Below are positions 9,395 to 18,636 of a stretch of 64,000 nucleotides of DNA, in pieces (the stretch's first letter is position 1; every line of letters starts with the position of its first letter). The stretch comes from Aurantibacter crassamenti (lineage in GTDB: Bacteria > Bacteroidota > Bacteroidia > Flavobacteriales > Flavobacteriaceae). Below the pieces are notes generated by a model. It worked only from the letters and a program-made list of their open reading frames with translations, did not search any database and had not been told where the DNA came from. Both the position numbers and the translations under genes were made by a program. The DNA lies in contig NZ_JAFBGM010000001.1 of the NCBI RefSeq assembly GCF_016811105.1, positions 682,001 to 746,000 of the forward strand, in the 5' to 3' direction.

Positions 9395-10537
9395 TTATAA
9401 TGCAGCTTTATACAACTTTTTAAAATCTTCTAATTGAACTGGTTTAGGATTATTAGGATGACAAAAATCAGCCTTAGCTAAAACCGAAAGCGCATCTATA
9501 TGTTCTTCTTTAACACCAATAGCAGAAAGTTTTGTCGGGAGACCTAACTTCTCATTCAACTCAAAAAGATGCGACACAACTTTGTTTCCATTATCAGATC
9601 CTAGGCCTAAAGCCAACGCCATTTTATCAAATCGGTCTTCAAAACCTTCGTAATTAAAATCCATTCCGTATGGTAAATTGATTGCATTAGCAAGTCCATG
9701 ATGCGTATCAAACATACTAGAAAGTGGATGCGCCAAACTATGCACGACACCCAGACCTTTTTGAAATGCCACAGCTCCCATTAGCGATGCTAAAAGCATT
9801 TTTGATCTAGATTCTATATCAGGTTTATGGGTTGCTATTTCTAAAGATTGCGAAATCAAAGAAATTCCTTCAAGGGCAATACCATCACACATTGGGTGAA
9901 ACCCTTTTGCTACATATGCTTCCATATTATGCGTTAAAGCATCCATACCTGTAGCAGCTGTGACAAAAGCAGGAAGCTCCATCGTCAACATAGGGTCTGC
10001 AAATACTATTTTTGCTAATAACTTTGGACTGAAAAGTATTCTTTTCTTCTTGGAATCATCTTCAGAAATAATTGCACTTCTACCAACTTCACTACCCGTA
10101 CCAGAAGTTGTTGGCACAGTAATAAAATGAGGCACATCTTCAGTTACATATTTGTCACCACCAATTAAATCATCATAATCAAAAAGATCTCGCTTATGAT
10201 TCACACGCAGTACAATGGCCCTAGCAACATCTAATGCTACCCCACCACCGATACCAACAATACAATCACATTGTGCATCATGATAAGCGTCTCCTCCTTT
10301 AAGTACATCCGATTTTAATGGATTTTTATGCATGTCAGTAAACACCTCAACATGTAAACCCGTTTGCTCAACATCTTTCTTTATTTTCTTGAAAAAAGAA
10401 AGCTCAGCAATAATACCATCCGTGACAAACAAAGGCCTTTTTAAATTGTGGCTTTTTAGATAATCTGCCAACTCATTAATAACACCACTTCCAAATCGAA
10501 TTGGTGTTGGAAAATTATATGTGTAAGTCTGATTCAA
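9395..10537 (-). CDS. Iron-containing (group III) alcohol dehydrogenase
   Basis: NAD(P)-dependent alcohol dehydrogenase of the Fe-ADH family, 380 residues. G-I-G-G-G-V-A-L-D (95-103) is the dinucleotide-binding signature, and the metal ligands are visible as D199, H203, H266 and H280 in G-M-D-A-L-T-H, V-H-S-L-A-H and T-H-H-G-L-A-N. The start is a TTG at 10537: an in-frame stop lies just upstream, there is no ATG before the conserved F-P-T-P-I-R-F-G, and that segment belongs to the family N-terminus. Its presence in a PuuA/PuuD-like operon is the key clue: putrescine degradation needs an oxidase or aminotransferase, not an alcohol dehydrogenase. It would oxidise the hydroxyl of a gamma-glutamylated amino alcohol. 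Confidence 0.88.
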   Translation of the reverse strand: MNQTYTYNFPTPIRFGSGVINELADYLKSHNLKRPLFVTDGIIAELSFFKKIKKDVEQTGLHVEVFTDMHKNPLKSDVLKGGDAYHDAQCDCIVGIGGGVALDVARAIVLRVNHKRDLFDYDDLIGGDKYVTEDVPHFITVPTTSGTGSEVGRSAIISEDDSKKKRILFSPKLLAKIVFADPMLTMELPAFVTAATGMDALTHNMEAYVAKGFHPMCDGIALEGISLISQSLEIATHKPDIESRSKMLLASLMGAVAFQKGLGVVHSLAHPLSSMFDTHHGLANAINLPYGMDFNYEGFEDRFDKMALALGLGSDNGNKVVSHLFELNEKLGLPTKLSAIGVKEEHIDALSVLAKADFCHPNNPKPVQLEDFKKLYKAAL

Positions 10538-10590
10538 TTTATATCAATTTATATTTTAATATCTACTTGCAATGTTCCGTTTGTTAGTAC

Positions 10591-11946
10591 TTATATAATT
10601 TCAAAATATCGTTTGGTTTCCCAATCTGTTACTGTAGCTGCAAACTGTTTCCATTCCCATTCACGGGTGTAAGTAAAATGATCAACAAACGCTTCACCAA
10701 ATATCTCTTTGGCAATAGTTGAGTTTTTCATTTTTGTAGCTGCTTCTAACAAGTTTGAAGGCAGCTTTCCGTTTTTAGCATCAAGATATCCGTTGCCTAC
10801 GGTTGGTTCAATATCTAATTTCAAATTATGTTTAATTCCATATAAACCACTAGCCAAACAAGCGGCCATAGCGAGATATGAATTGGTGTCAGAACCAACC
10901 ACTCGATGTTCGATTCTTGTAGATTTAGCTGAGCCCACTAAAGGTCTTAATGCTGTAGTTCTATTGTCATGACCCCAAGTAATTGTAGTTGGAGCCCATG
11001 CCCCTTCAACTAAGCGCTTGTAGCTATTTATTGTTGGCGCTAGCATTGGCAGTATTTCTGGCAAACATCGTAATTGACCAGCTAGAAAACTTCGCATTAC
11101 TGAACTCATTCCATCTTTTTGATCTTTGTCAAAAAAAAGATTGTTCTTGTTTTCTATGTCCCAAAGGCTTTGATGCACATGACCACTACACCCCGGAAGC
11201 TTACTACTTGGTTTTGCCATAAAACTAGGAATAATACCATGTTTATGGCCAATTTCTTTTGCAGCGGTTTTAAACAGAACTGCTCGGTCAGCAGCTTCTA
11301 AAATACCGCTATATTGAATTGCCGCTTCAGTAACACCTGGTCCCGTTTCAGTGTGTAGACCCTCTAAGGGCACGTTAAATTCACCCAGCAAATCAAAAAG
11401 GTCTTGAAAAAAATCACTGTTTTCAGACAACTTCAACATTGAATAACCAAACATACCTGAAGTAAGTGGTTCCAGATTTTTAAAATTCTTTTCGTTTACT
11501 GAGTTAGAAGTTTCTTTATAGTTGAACCATTCAAATTCTTGAGAATACATTGCAGAAAAACCCATGCTTTGACCTTCTGCAATTACTTTTTTCAGCAAAC
11601 TACGTGGACAGGCAGAAAAGCTTTTTTTTCCATTTGAGAAATCTGCTAAAAAAAGCGGAGTATTTCTTTCCCAAGGAATTGTTCTAAAAGTGTTTAAATC
11701 GATATACGCATTTTCATCTCCGTAGCCAGTATGCCAACCTGTAACTTTTGCATTCTCATAAGAAAGGTCATTCATATCCCATCCGAAGACAACAGAACAA
11801 AATCCAAATCCATCTTTTAAGGCAGCAATAAATTTGTCTTTGTGCATGTATTTACCTCGAAGCACCCCATCAATATCAGTAATAGCCAACTTTACCTTAT
11901 CATGGCCGCTCTCTTGTAACTTTAAAATAATTTCATTTTTGTCCAT
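10591..11946 (-). CDS. Glutamine-synthetase-like gamma-glutamyl-amine ligase (PuuA/GlnA4 type)
   Basis: ATP-dependent ligase that would couple glutamate to an amine through the gamma-carboxyl. At 451 residues it has the glutamine synthetase beta-grasp N-terminus with the T-D-I-D-G-V-L-R-G-K-Y stretch typical of the PuuA group, then the catalytic barrel with S-G-H-V-H-Q-S-L and N-R-T-T-A-L-R-P. The C-terminal W-E-T-K-R-Y-F-E-I-I is also characteristic of gamma-glutamylputrescine synthetase relatives rather than housekeeping GlnA. It follows the permease by 10 bases. Given the ethanolamine-type permease and the alcohol dehydrogenase, the favoured acceptor is ethanolamine or a similar amino alcohol. 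A polyamine acceptor cannot be excluded from sequence alone. Confidence 0.85.
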   Translation of the reverse strand: MDKNEIILKLQESGHDKVKLAITDIDGVLRGKYMHKDKFIAALKDGFGFCSVVFGWDMNDLSYENAKVTGWHTGYGDENAYIDLNTFRTIPWERNTPLFLADFSNGKKSFSACPRSLLKKVIAEGQSMGFSAMYSQEFEWFNYKETSNSVNEKNFKNLEPLTSGMFGYSMLKLSENSDFFQDLFDLLGEFNVPLEGLHTETGPGVTEAAIQYSGILEAADRAVLFKTAAKEIGHKHGIIPSFMAKPSSKLPGCSGHVHQSLWDIENKNNLFFDKDQKDGMSSVMRSFLAGQLRCLPEILPMLAPTINSYKRLVEGAWAPTTITWGHDNRTTALRPLVGSAKSTRIEHRVVGSDTNSYLAMAACLASGLYGIKHNLKLDIEPTVGNGYLDAKNGKLPSNLLEAATKMKNSTIAKEIFGEAFVDHFTYTREWEWKQFAATVTDWETKRYFEII

Positions 11947-11955
11947 GGTATACTT

Positions 11956-13278
11956 TTATTTCATTTTATGATTGAGAAAAAGTAAGAAATACAGGTATGA
12001 TACACCAATGATACCTATGAAAATTAACGCAATATTAAAATTGTAATATGTCATTGAAACAAAAGCCACAATAGCAATTACAAGTGCTGTTGCCGGAAAC
12101 AAAGGAAATAATGGCACTTTAAAAGGACGTTCAAGCTGTGGTTCATTTTTACGGAGTGCGAAAAACGAAAACATTGAAACAATATAAAGACCCAGCGCTC
12201 CAAAACAAGCAATGGTAATTATCTCGCCAGTTTTTCCGGTAAATAAAGCTACAATACCAACAAGCATATTTACAATTAGTGAATTTGCAGGAGTTCTAAA
12301 CTTGGTGTGTATTGCTCCTAATAATTTAGGTGCATACCCCACTCTACCAAATTCAAAAGTTGCTCTTCCGCCGGCTAGAATAATTCCGTGAAAAGATGCT
12401 ACCAAGCCTAAAAGGCCAATACCAACTAATAACTTAAAGAGAATATGATCACTAGATACCACGTATGAAATAGCTAGCGGAAGTGGTGAATCTGAGGCTA
12501 TTGTACTTCCGGCCGGATATACAACTGCTTCCCAACCAGCAACACCAACTGCAGAAGCAAAAGTAAGTACACATAATATTACCAAGGTTAGTATTGCAGA
12601 ACCAAAACCTATTAAAATACTTCGTTGTGGGTTTATCGCTTCTTCGGCCACATTTGCAACCCCTTCAATGGCTAAGAAAAACCAAATTGCAAAAGGTATA
12701 GCCGCAAAAATGCCGCCATAACCATTCGGCAACGGATTAGATTGAATATTTGCCCATTCAAATTCAGGTAATGTGACACCAGAAAATATCAATAATTCTA
12801 TAACAGCTAAAACCGTAACAACCAATTCAAATGTAGCAGCTAGTTTTACACCTAGAATATTTATTGTCGTGAAAATTAAATACGCACCAATTGCGAAAAC
12901 CATTAAATCTATTGACGGATACAATAGATTTAAATAGGCACCTATTGCAGCAGCAATGGCAGGAGGCGCGAAAACAAATTCAATATTTTGCGTGATACCT
13001 GCTAAAAAACCTAAGTGCTTACCGAGACCTCTATTTGCATATTCAAAAGCCCCACCAGCTTTAGGTATAGCACATGCCATTTCAGTATAACTGAAAGTGA
13101 ATGTAACATACATTATGATGATGAAAAAAGTGGCAATTGCAAGTCCGTATGTACCGCCTTCGGCTAGGCCTAAATTCCAACCAAAATACATACCTGAAAT
13201 AACGTAACCAACACCTAAACCCCACAACATTAATGGACTTAGAACTTTCTTTAATTTAGGTTGGTTTGGCTGGTTCAT
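11956..13278 (-). CDS. APC-family permease, ethanolamine-permease-like
   Basis: Inner-membrane amine/amino-acid permease of the APC superfamily, 440 residues with about 12 hydrophobic segments. The first third (S-G-M-Y-F-G-W-N, T-F-S-Y-T-E-M, A-I-P-K-A-G-G-A-F-E-Y, and I-E-F-V-F-A-P-P-A-I-A) is, from memory of the family, very like bacterial ethanolamine permeases (Eat). It is the first gene of the operon and would bring in the amine that the ligase downstream glutamylates. The operon start faces a divergent Lrp-type regulator across 181 bases, which suggests amino-acid- or amine-responsive control. The APC family is secure; ethanolamine specificity is an inference from recalled similarity and context. 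Confidence 0.85.
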   Translation of the reverse strand: MNQPNQPKLKKVLSPLMLWGLGVGYVISGMYFGWNLGLAEGGTYGLAIATFFIIIMYVTFTFSYTEMACAIPKAGGAFEYANRGLGKHLGFLAGITQNIEFVFAPPAIAAAIGAYLNLLYPSIDLMVFAIGAYLIFTTINILGVKLAATFELVVTVLAVIELLIFSGVTLPEFEWANIQSNPLPNGYGGIFAAIPFAIWFFLAIEGVANVAEEAINPQRSILIGFGSAILTLVILCVLTFASAVGVAGWEAVVYPAGSTIASDSPLPLAISYVVSSDHILFKLLVGIGLLGLVASFHGIILAGGRATFEFGRVGYAPKLLGAIHTKFRTPANSLIVNMLVGIVALFTGKTGEIITIACFGALGLYIVSMFSFFALRKNEPQLERPFKVPLFPLFPATALVIAIVAFVSMTYYNFNIALIFIGIIGVSYLYFLLFLNHKMK

Positions 13279-13459
13279 ACTACGGTCAAATTATTACTAT
13301 TAACAAGAACTCATAAAGTATAATAATACCTGAAAGTAAAAATATTTAGATTTAAAACACCATATATATTAATATTAAGTAAATTATGTACTATATTTTA
13401 CCACAAGCAGTAATTACATTCTGTTTTAAGAATATACAATAGCAATTTTTAGACAATTC

Positions 13460-13942
13460 ATGCTAAATATGAAACTTGATAGAAAAGACTTAAAAATACT
13501 AGACCTATTACAGAAAGATGCCAACATTAATAACAAGCAAATAGCATTAGCTACCAATCTAACGTTAACCCCTGTATATGAACGTATTAAAAAGCTGACA
13601 GCTTTTTCATTATTAAAAAAGAAGGTCTATATATTAAATAGAAAAAAGCTCGGTTTTAACGTTATGGTATTGGTTTGCGTTAAAATTGAAAAACATTCTG
13701 AAGAAGGAGCACTGTCATTCATGAATGAAATAAAAAAGTTTCCTGAAGTTGTTGAATGCCTACATGTAACTGGATCTTTCGATTTTCAATTAAAGGTTTG
13801 CACCAAGGATATTGACCATTACCATGAATTTAATTTCAAAAAATTGGCAACAATTAAAAACATTAGTCAAATGGAAAGTTACTTTGTAATGAAAGAGGTC
13901 ATCAATACTACGAGCTTACCACTCTGTATAATTCAAAAATAA
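13460..13942 (+). CDS. Lrp/AsnC-family transcriptional regulator
   Basis: A 160-residue DNA-binding regulator. The N-terminal winged helix-turn-helix (L-D-R-K-D-L-K-I-L-D-L-L-Q, then N-N-K-Q-I-A, T-P-V-Y-E-R-I-K-K-L) is followed by a RAM effector domain with V-V-E-C-L-H-V-T-G-S-F-D-F and the G-S-F-D-F core motif of the family. ATG at 13469 is an alternative start three codons in. It is transcribed away from the amine operon, so it most likely senses an amino acid or the amine and controls the permease promoter in the 181-base gap; I could not pick out a clear operator there. Its stop abuts the stop of the convergent GreA-like gene with no spacer. Confidence 0.92.
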   Translation: MLNMKLDRKDLKILDLLQKDANINNKQIALATNLTLTPVYERIKKLTAFSLLKKKVYILNRKKLGFNVMVLVCVKIEKHSEEGALSFMNEIKKFPEVVECLHVTGSFDFQLKVCTKDIDHYHEFNFKKLATIKNISQMESYFVMKEVINTTSLPLCIIQK

Positions 13943-14392
13943 TTAAAGTATTTCTAAAATTTTAATGTTGCTTCCATTGAAAGTTACGGTATCATCTAAA
14001 GATTTTCCCAGTAAAAGTTTAGCAATAGGTGTTTGAATTGAAATACAATAAACCGATGTTGTTACATCTGTATACTCACCTGCAGAAATAGCCAAAAAAT
14101 AATTCGCTTTAGAAGTTTTAACCCAGCTGCCTAACTGAACCGTTTCAAAAGATTTAGTGATAAATACTTTGGTTAGCGTTAGCTGCATTTTTTCAGCTTC
14201 CGCCAACTGTTGACCTAATTTTTCTCGCTCTAATTGAAGCATCGCTCTACCCGTTTCGTGCTTATCTCCCGCACTACTTTTTGTCTCAGAGGTTAATGAC
14301 TCTTGAATGTTTGCTATATTAGTATGAATTCTAGTCAGTCTATCTTCTACAAAGGTTTGACAGAAATTTAGGTAGGCTTCTTTTTGATTCAT
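13943..14392 (-). CDS. GreA/GreB-family transcript-cleavage-factor-like protein
   Basis: A 149-residue protein with the two-part layout of GreA-like factors: an N-terminal coiled coil (about 1-80, with G-D-K-H-E-T-G-R-A-M-L-Q-L-E-R-E) and a C-terminal FKBP-like domain with T-P-I-A-K-L-L-L-G-K. Canonical GreA coiled-coil tips carry acidic residues for backtracked-RNA cleavage; here the stretch is G-D-K-H-E, so function may differ. Proteins of this type in flavobacteria are sometimes called 3-oxoacyl-ACP synthase in error; nothing here supports such an enzyme. It is convergent with the Lrp gene and lies 30 bases after the lipoprotein gene. Confidence 0.75.
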   Translation of the reverse strand: MNQKEAYLNFCQTFVEDRLTRIHTNIANIQESLTSETKSSAGDKHETGRAMLQLEREKLGQQLAEAEKMQLTLTKVFITKSFETVQLGSWVKTSKANYFLAISAGEYTDVTTSVYCISIQTPIAKLLLGKSLDDTVTFNGSNIKILEIL

Positions 14393-14422
14393 AAGTAGTG
14401 AACAGCAATGTATAGAATTGGC

Positions 14423-15061
14423 CTAGAAATGGTATAAATCAGCGAGTTTATAAATCAAAAAGTTTATCACTGCGGCTTCACCTTTTCCTTGTTGCAACAT
14501 ACCTTGTACCTCAACTTGGTTTTCATCTTTGAAAAACTCTAAATCATCAGTACCATATCTACTAAATATATTCCATGATTTGAGTCCCTCAAGCATTTTT
14601 CGATGCGAATGGTAGCGCTGATTTACCTGCTTTAATTTTTGATTAAAGTCTTGACTTTTCTTTTTATCCGCATCAAGAGCTACCGCATTACGAAGTATAT
14701 ATTCTTTTTCAATTTGCGCATCAGCTTCTTCAGCTTGCGCTATTATTCGAACATATGCCGTTCTAACTAACTTATCATATTTAATATCAAAACGGGGTAC
14801 TACTTCTGATTTCTTTAGATAAGAATCATCAATAATCATTTCGTCATCATTACTTGCATAAAATTCTTGGCTTTCAATTTCAGGTTCAGATGTTTCTGTT
14901 ATTAGCGCATCTTTCCACGCCTGAGATTTTAGTACTTTCTGCCATGCTTCAGCATACATAGCATCAGAAGATGGTTTTGTAACACTACAACTACTTAATA
15001 ATAGTACAAATAATAGTACAACACAAAGCCTTAAAGGTTCTATCGTTTTATTCATTTTCAT
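14423..15061 (-). CDS. Hypothetical lipoprotein
   Basis: I do not recognise the family. The frame runs from TTG at 15109, but ATG at 15061 (or 15055) gives M-K-M-N-K-T and a signal peptide ending in the lipobox L-L-S-S-C, so it is a lipoprotein of about 212 residues. After the anchor there is a low-complexity acidic stretch (S-N-D-D-E-M-I-I-D-D) and then a helical, charged region with likely coiled-coil character (residues about 100-190). It lies 30 bases upstream of the GreA-like gene on the same strand, and an untranslated region of 451 bases precedes it. There are no catalytic motifs that I can see. It is a real gene by its signal peptide and frame length, but its role is open. Confidence 0.7.
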   Translation of the reverse strand: MKMNKTIEPLRLCVVLLFVLLLSSCSVTKPSSDAMYAEAWQKVLKSQAWKDALITETSEPEIESQEFYASNDDEMIIDDSYLKKSEVVPRFDIKYDKLVRTAYVRIIAQAEEADAQIEKEYILRNAVALDADKKKSQDFNQKLKQVNQRYHSHRKMLEGLKSWNIFSRYGTDDLEFFKDENQVEVQGMLQQGKGEAAVINFLIYKLADLYHF

Positions 15062-15512
15062 ATAGTATTTACTTAAAAGTGCGGTTCTAAAACACTTTAA
15101 AGCTGTCAATAAATACAGTAACCTATCTTTTTTCTCAGAAAAGATAAATCACCAAGCACAACATTGCCGTAGCAACATGCTTAAATTCAAATAGATTAAG
15201 GGAAGGGTTAACAAAAACCCTTAAAATTGTGGGGACAGCCAATATAAGAAGAATACTAAATAGACAAAGAAAAAATGCTGTTATTTCGATAAAAGCAACT
15301 AACAATTTCTAATTCGGACACATATTTCACTTAATTCATTGACAATTGAGCTGCCATAAAAAATTGGTGTTAAAACAGAAATTACAACCTAAAATAATAT
15401 TAAGAAGATTCATCTTACATACAAATGTGTTAATAACACATAGAGCGTAAAGAATTTAGGGTGTTCGCTAATGGAATAAAAAAACTCCGACTTTAAAAAT
15501 CGGAGTATTAAT
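15062..15512. other. Intergenic region between hypothetical lipoprotein and accC
   Basis: No gene is visible. It contains the accC terminator at 15477-15506 and a stem at 15203-15222 (AAGGGTT with AACCCTT), which has an alternative partner TTAAGGG at 15196-15202. The latter could be an upstream leader hairpin of the lipoprotein gene, but there is no T-run after it. Confidence 0.5.
15477..15506 (-). terminator. Rho-independent terminator after accC
   Basis: ACTCCGA at 15484-15490 pairs perfectly with TCGGAGT at 15500-15506 around a 9-base loop. Read on the minus strand the stem is followed by a run of seven T. It lies just after the accC stop. Confidence 0.85.
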
Positions 15513-16868
15513 TTAATCTTCTACTGGTTCTGGATTCATTACAAAAGTATCCATAAATGCGGTGGTATAATTACCCGCTAAATAATCCGGATTATCCATT
15601 AGTTGACGGTGAAAAGGAATAGTAGTTTTAACTCCTTCAATAACGAATTCATCTAATGCTCTTTTCATTTTATTAATTGCCTCTTCACGAGTTTGCGCTG
15701 TAGTTATCAACTTTGCAATCATAGAATCATAATACGGAGGAATATTATATCCGCTATATACATGTGTATCCATTCGAACTCCGTGGCCTCCTGGGGTATG
15801 TAAAGTGGTTATTCTTCCTGGCGATGGTCTAAAATTATTATAAGGATCTTCAGCATTAATTCTACACTCAATTGAATGAAGCTTTGGTGTATAGTTTTTT
15901 CCTGAAATAGGAACTCCACCTGCAACAAGAATTTGTTCTCGAATTAAGTCATAATCTATAACCTGCTCCGTTATAGGATGCTCAACTTGAATACGCGTGT
16001 TCATCTCCATAAAATAGAAGTTCCGGTGTTTATCAACCAAAAACTCAATGGTTCCTGCACCCTCATATTTTATATATTCCGCTGCTTTTACAGCCGCCAT
16101 ACCCATTGCATCACGCAATTTATCAGTCATAAAAGGTGAGGGAGTCTCTTCAGTCAGTTTTTGGTGTCTACGTTGAATAGAACAATCACGCTCAGATAAA
16201 TGGCAAGCCTTACCGTATTGGTCTCCTACAATTTGAATTTCAATATGGCGTGGTTCTTCAATCAATTTTTCCATATACATACCACCATTACCAAAGGCTG
16301 CAGTAGCCTCTTGCACAGCGCTATCAAAAAGATCTTCCATATCTTCTTCTTTGTATACAGCACGCATACCTTTTCCACCACCACCTGCAGTCGCCTTAAT
16401 CATCACGGGATAACCCATTTTCTTGGCAGTCTTAATGGCATCTTTAACGTCTTTTAAAAGTCCGTCAGATCCTGGCACACATGGTACACCAGCTGCTTTC
16501 ATGGTTGACTTTGCTGAAGCTTTATCGCCCATTTTATCGATATGCTCACCAGAAGCACCAATAAACTTTATTTCATGTTCAGCGCATATTTTTGAGAATT
16601 TAGAATTCTCAGATAAAAATCCGTAACCCGGATGAATAGCATCAGCATTCGTAATTTCAGCAGCTGCAATAATATTCGGAATCTTTAAATAAGATTCACT
16701 ACTAGCTGCAGGGCCTATACAAACAGCTTCATCAGCAAAACGAACATGTAAGCTTTCTTCATCAGCTTTAGAGTATACCGCAACCGTCTTAATACCCATT
16801 TCTTTACAGGTTCTAATAACGCGAAGTGCAATTTCTCCTCTATTTGCTATTAATATTTTTTTGAACAT
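15513..16868 (-). CDS. accC: Acetyl-CoA carboxylase, biotin carboxylase subunit
   Basis: Carboxylates biotin on AccB using ATP and bicarbonate, the first half-reaction of malonyl-CoA synthesis. The 451-residue length is standard. It opens with [13 protein letters not shown] and A-D-E-A-V-C-I-G; the ATP-grasp glycine loop [12 protein letters not shown] lies near residue 160, and the biotin-carboxylase active-site segments C-S-I-Q-R-R-H-Q-K and [13 protein letters not shown] follow. It lies 95 bases downstream of accB and is followed by a strong terminator, so accB-accC ends a transcript that also starts with or includes fabH. Nothing is unusual in it. Confidence 0.98.
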   Translation of the reverse strand: MFKKILIANRGEIALRVIRTCKEMGIKTVAVYSKADEESLHVRFADEAVCIGPAASSESYLKIPNIIAAAEITNADAIHPGYGFLSENSKFSKICAEHEIKFIGASGEHIDKMGDKASAKSTMKAAGVPCVPGSDGLLKDVKDAIKTAKKMGYPVMIKATAGGGGKGMRAVYKEEDMEDLFDSAVQEATAAFGNGGMYMEKLIEEPRHIEIQIVGDQYGKACHLSERDCSIQRRHQKLTEETPSPFMTDKLRDAMGMAAVKAAEYIKYEGAGTIEFLVDKHRNFYFMEMNTRIQVEHPITEQVIDYDLIREQILVAGGVPISGKNYTPKLHSIECRINAEDPYNNFRPSPGRITTLHTPGGHGVRMDTHVYSGYNIPPYYDSMIAKLITTAQTREEAINKMKRALDEFVIEGVKTTIPFHRQLMDNPDYLAGNYTTAFMDTFVMNPEPVED

Positions 16869-16963
16869 CTTCAGAAGTTTTAAATTTTAAGTTCTAAGCT
16901 TTAACTAAAGTGGAAATACCTCAAAATATTTTTAGGCATTTACATTCAATACTTAAAATTTAT

Positions 16964-17449
16964 TTAAGACGGATCTACTAAAAATAATGGCTGGTCAAAT
17001 TCAACAGGTGAAGAGTCTTCTACTAAAATCTTCACTATTTTTCCAGAAATTTCAGATTCAATATCATTGAATAATTTCATCGCTTCAATAACACAAAGTA
17101 CATCACCTTGGCCAATTGTATCACCAACTTCTACAAAAGTCGGTTTATCTGGGGCTGGTTTTCTGTAAAAAGTTCCAATAATAGGTGACTTAATTGTCAC
17201 ATATTTAGAATCTTCACTTACATTTTCAACCGCTGGCACAGCTACTTGAGGTGTGTCTACTTGCATAGGCGTACCTACAACTTGTTGTGCAGGTGCCATC
17301 GGAATTTGTTGTACTACCGTGGTTTCACCCCTTGACATTCCGTCACCAGTTCTAATGGTAATTTTAATGTCATCTGTCTCTAGCTTCACTTCACTGGCGC
17401 CAGATTTAGCGACAAATTTAATTAGGCTTTGAATTTCTTTAATATCCAT
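16964..17449 (-). CDS. accB: Acetyl-CoA carboxylase, biotin carboxyl carrier protein
   Basis: Carries the biotin group between the carboxylase and transferase parts of acetyl-CoA carboxylase. The 161-residue protein has the AccB N-terminal helix (M-D-I-K-E-I-Q-S-L-I), a proline- and valine-rich linker at residues about 45-80, and a biotinyl domain with the invariant E-A-M-K-L motif. K125 is the biotinylation site. It sits 21 bases after fabH on the same strand and 95 bases before accC, a gene order common in Bacteroidota and sensible for matching malonyl-CoA supply to fatty-acid initiation. Confidence 0.98.
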   Translation of the reverse strand: MDIKEIQSLIKFVAKSGASEVKLETDDIKITIRTGDGMSRGETTVVQQIPMAPAQQVVGTPMQVDTPQVAVPAVENVSEDSKYVTIKSPIIGTFYRKPAPDKPTFVEVGDTIGQGDVLCVIEAMKLFNDIESEISGKIVKILVEDSSPVEFDQPLFLVDPS

Positions 17450-17470
17450 TGAATTTGAGTTTTATTAAAA

Positions 17471-18466
17471 TTAGTTGTAGGCCCATTTTAAAAATATAGA
17501 ACCCCAAGTGAACCCACCACCAAAGGCGGCAAAAACTAGATTGTCTCCTTTTTTAAGTTTGTTTTCAAAATCAGCCAACAATAAAGGTAAAGTTGCTGAT
17601 GTAGTATTACCGTAGCGCTCAATATTCATAAGCACTTTGCTTTCATCAAGTCCCATTCTCTTTGCTGTCGCATCAATAATACGTTTATTCGCTTGATGCG
17701 GTACCAACCAAGATACATCTTCATGGCTTAAATTATTACGAACCATTATTTTCTCAGCAACATCAGCCATATTAGAAACAGCGAACTTGAAAACCGTTCT
17801 ACCTTCCTGAAAAATATAGTGTTTTCTAGCTTTAACAGATTCAATTGTTGCTGGCATAATAGAACCACCGCCTTCCATACCTAAATATGCTCTTCCGCCA
17901 CCGTCTGCCCTAAGATACTCATCTTGCAGTCCTAAACCTTCTGTATTTGGTTCAAAAAGCACTGCGCCTGCACCATCACCAAAAATTATACAGGTAGTTC
18001 TATCGGTATAATCTATAATTGAAGACATTTTATCAGCCCCAATTAATAACACTTTTTTGTACTTACCTGATGCTATATACCCTGATGCTGTTGACATTCC
18101 GAATAAAAAACTAGAACACGCAGCTAAAAGATCGTATGCAAATGCGTTTGTTGCGCCAATTTCAGAAGCTACAAAAGCTGCAGTAGAAGCAACCATACTA
18201 TCTGGTGTAGCAGTAGCAACAATAACTAGGTCAATTTCACTTGGATCTAAATTTCTTTTATCCAACAAATCTTGAGCGGCTTTAATAGCCAAAAAAGAAG
18301 TTCCTTCACCTTCTTCAGGTTTTAAAATTCTTCTTTCTTTAATTCCCGTTCTACTGGTAATCCATTCATCATTTGTCTCAACAATGTCTTCCAACATTTT
18401 ATTGGTCATAACAAAATTGGGAACATGTGATCCTACAGCCGTGATGGCTGCCGTAAGTTTGTTCAT
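17471..18466 (-). CDS. fabH: Beta-ketoacyl-ACP synthase III
   Basis: Starts fatty-acid synthesis by condensing an acyl-CoA primer with malonyl-ACP. The thiolase-fold triad is visible: C117 in L-L-A-A-C-S-S-F, H257 in V-P-H-Q-A-N-K-R-I, and N287 in E-R-Y-G-N-T-T-S-A. At 331 residues it matches the family. In flavobacteria FabH usually prefers branched primers, which fits the iso-fatty acids of the group, but primer choice cannot be read here. accB follows after 21 bases. A strong hairpin in the 200-base gap before it separates it from the rpmF-yceD-pdxA genes. Confidence 0.97.
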   Translation of the reverse strand: MNKLTAAITAVGSHVPNFVMTNKMLEDIVETNDEWITSRTGIKERRILKPEEGEGTSFLAIKAAQDLLDKRNLDPSEIDLVIVATATPDSMVASTAAFVASEIGATNAFAYDLLAACSSFLFGMSTASGYIASGKYKKVLLIGADKMSSIIDYTDRTTCIIFGDGAGAVLFEPNTEGLGLQDEYLRADGGGRAYLGMEGGGSIMPATIESVKARKHYIFQEGRTVFKFAVSNMADVAEKIMVRNNLSHEDVSWLVPHQANKRIIDATAKRMGLDESKVLMNIERYGNTTSATLPLLLADFENKLKKGDNLVFAAFGGGFTWGSIFLKWAYN

Positions 18467-18589
18467 GCTAAAAATGCTTTTGTATCAAAAACGACTCGAA
18501 ATTCGTGAAAAATACTCAATTATCGCCATTATTTTGAGTAAAATCAATGCTTTTTAAAAAAAAGCTCAGAAATCGATATTATTTTGGAG

Positions 18590-18636
18590 TATAAAAACAC
18601 AAGAACCCTATTCATTTCTAGTTGAATAGGGTTCTT
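18590..18636 (-). terminator. Strong 14-bp hairpin after rpmF
   Basis: AAGAACCCTATTCA at 18601-18614 pairs perfectly with TGAATAGGGTTCTT at 18623-18636 (8-base loop). On the minus strand it is followed by GTGTTTTTA. It would end the pdxA-yceD-rpmF transcript, leaving fabH-accB-accC to its own promoter or to read-through. Confidence 0.8.

Noticed and set aside
7228-13942. Standard Puu putrescine pathway
   Set aside because: No gamma-glutamylputrescine oxidase or aminotransferase; an iron alcohol dehydrogenase is present instead and the permease is ethanolamine-like.
13943-14392. 3-oxoacyl-ACP synthase label for the 149-residue gene
   Set aside because: The coiled coil plus FKBP-like layout matches GreA/GreB; there is no thiolase-type Cys or fold.
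15196-15224. Possible attenuator hairpins before the hypothetical lipoprotein
   Set aside because: Two alternative stems can form, but there is no T-run or leader peptide, so regulation cannot be supported.
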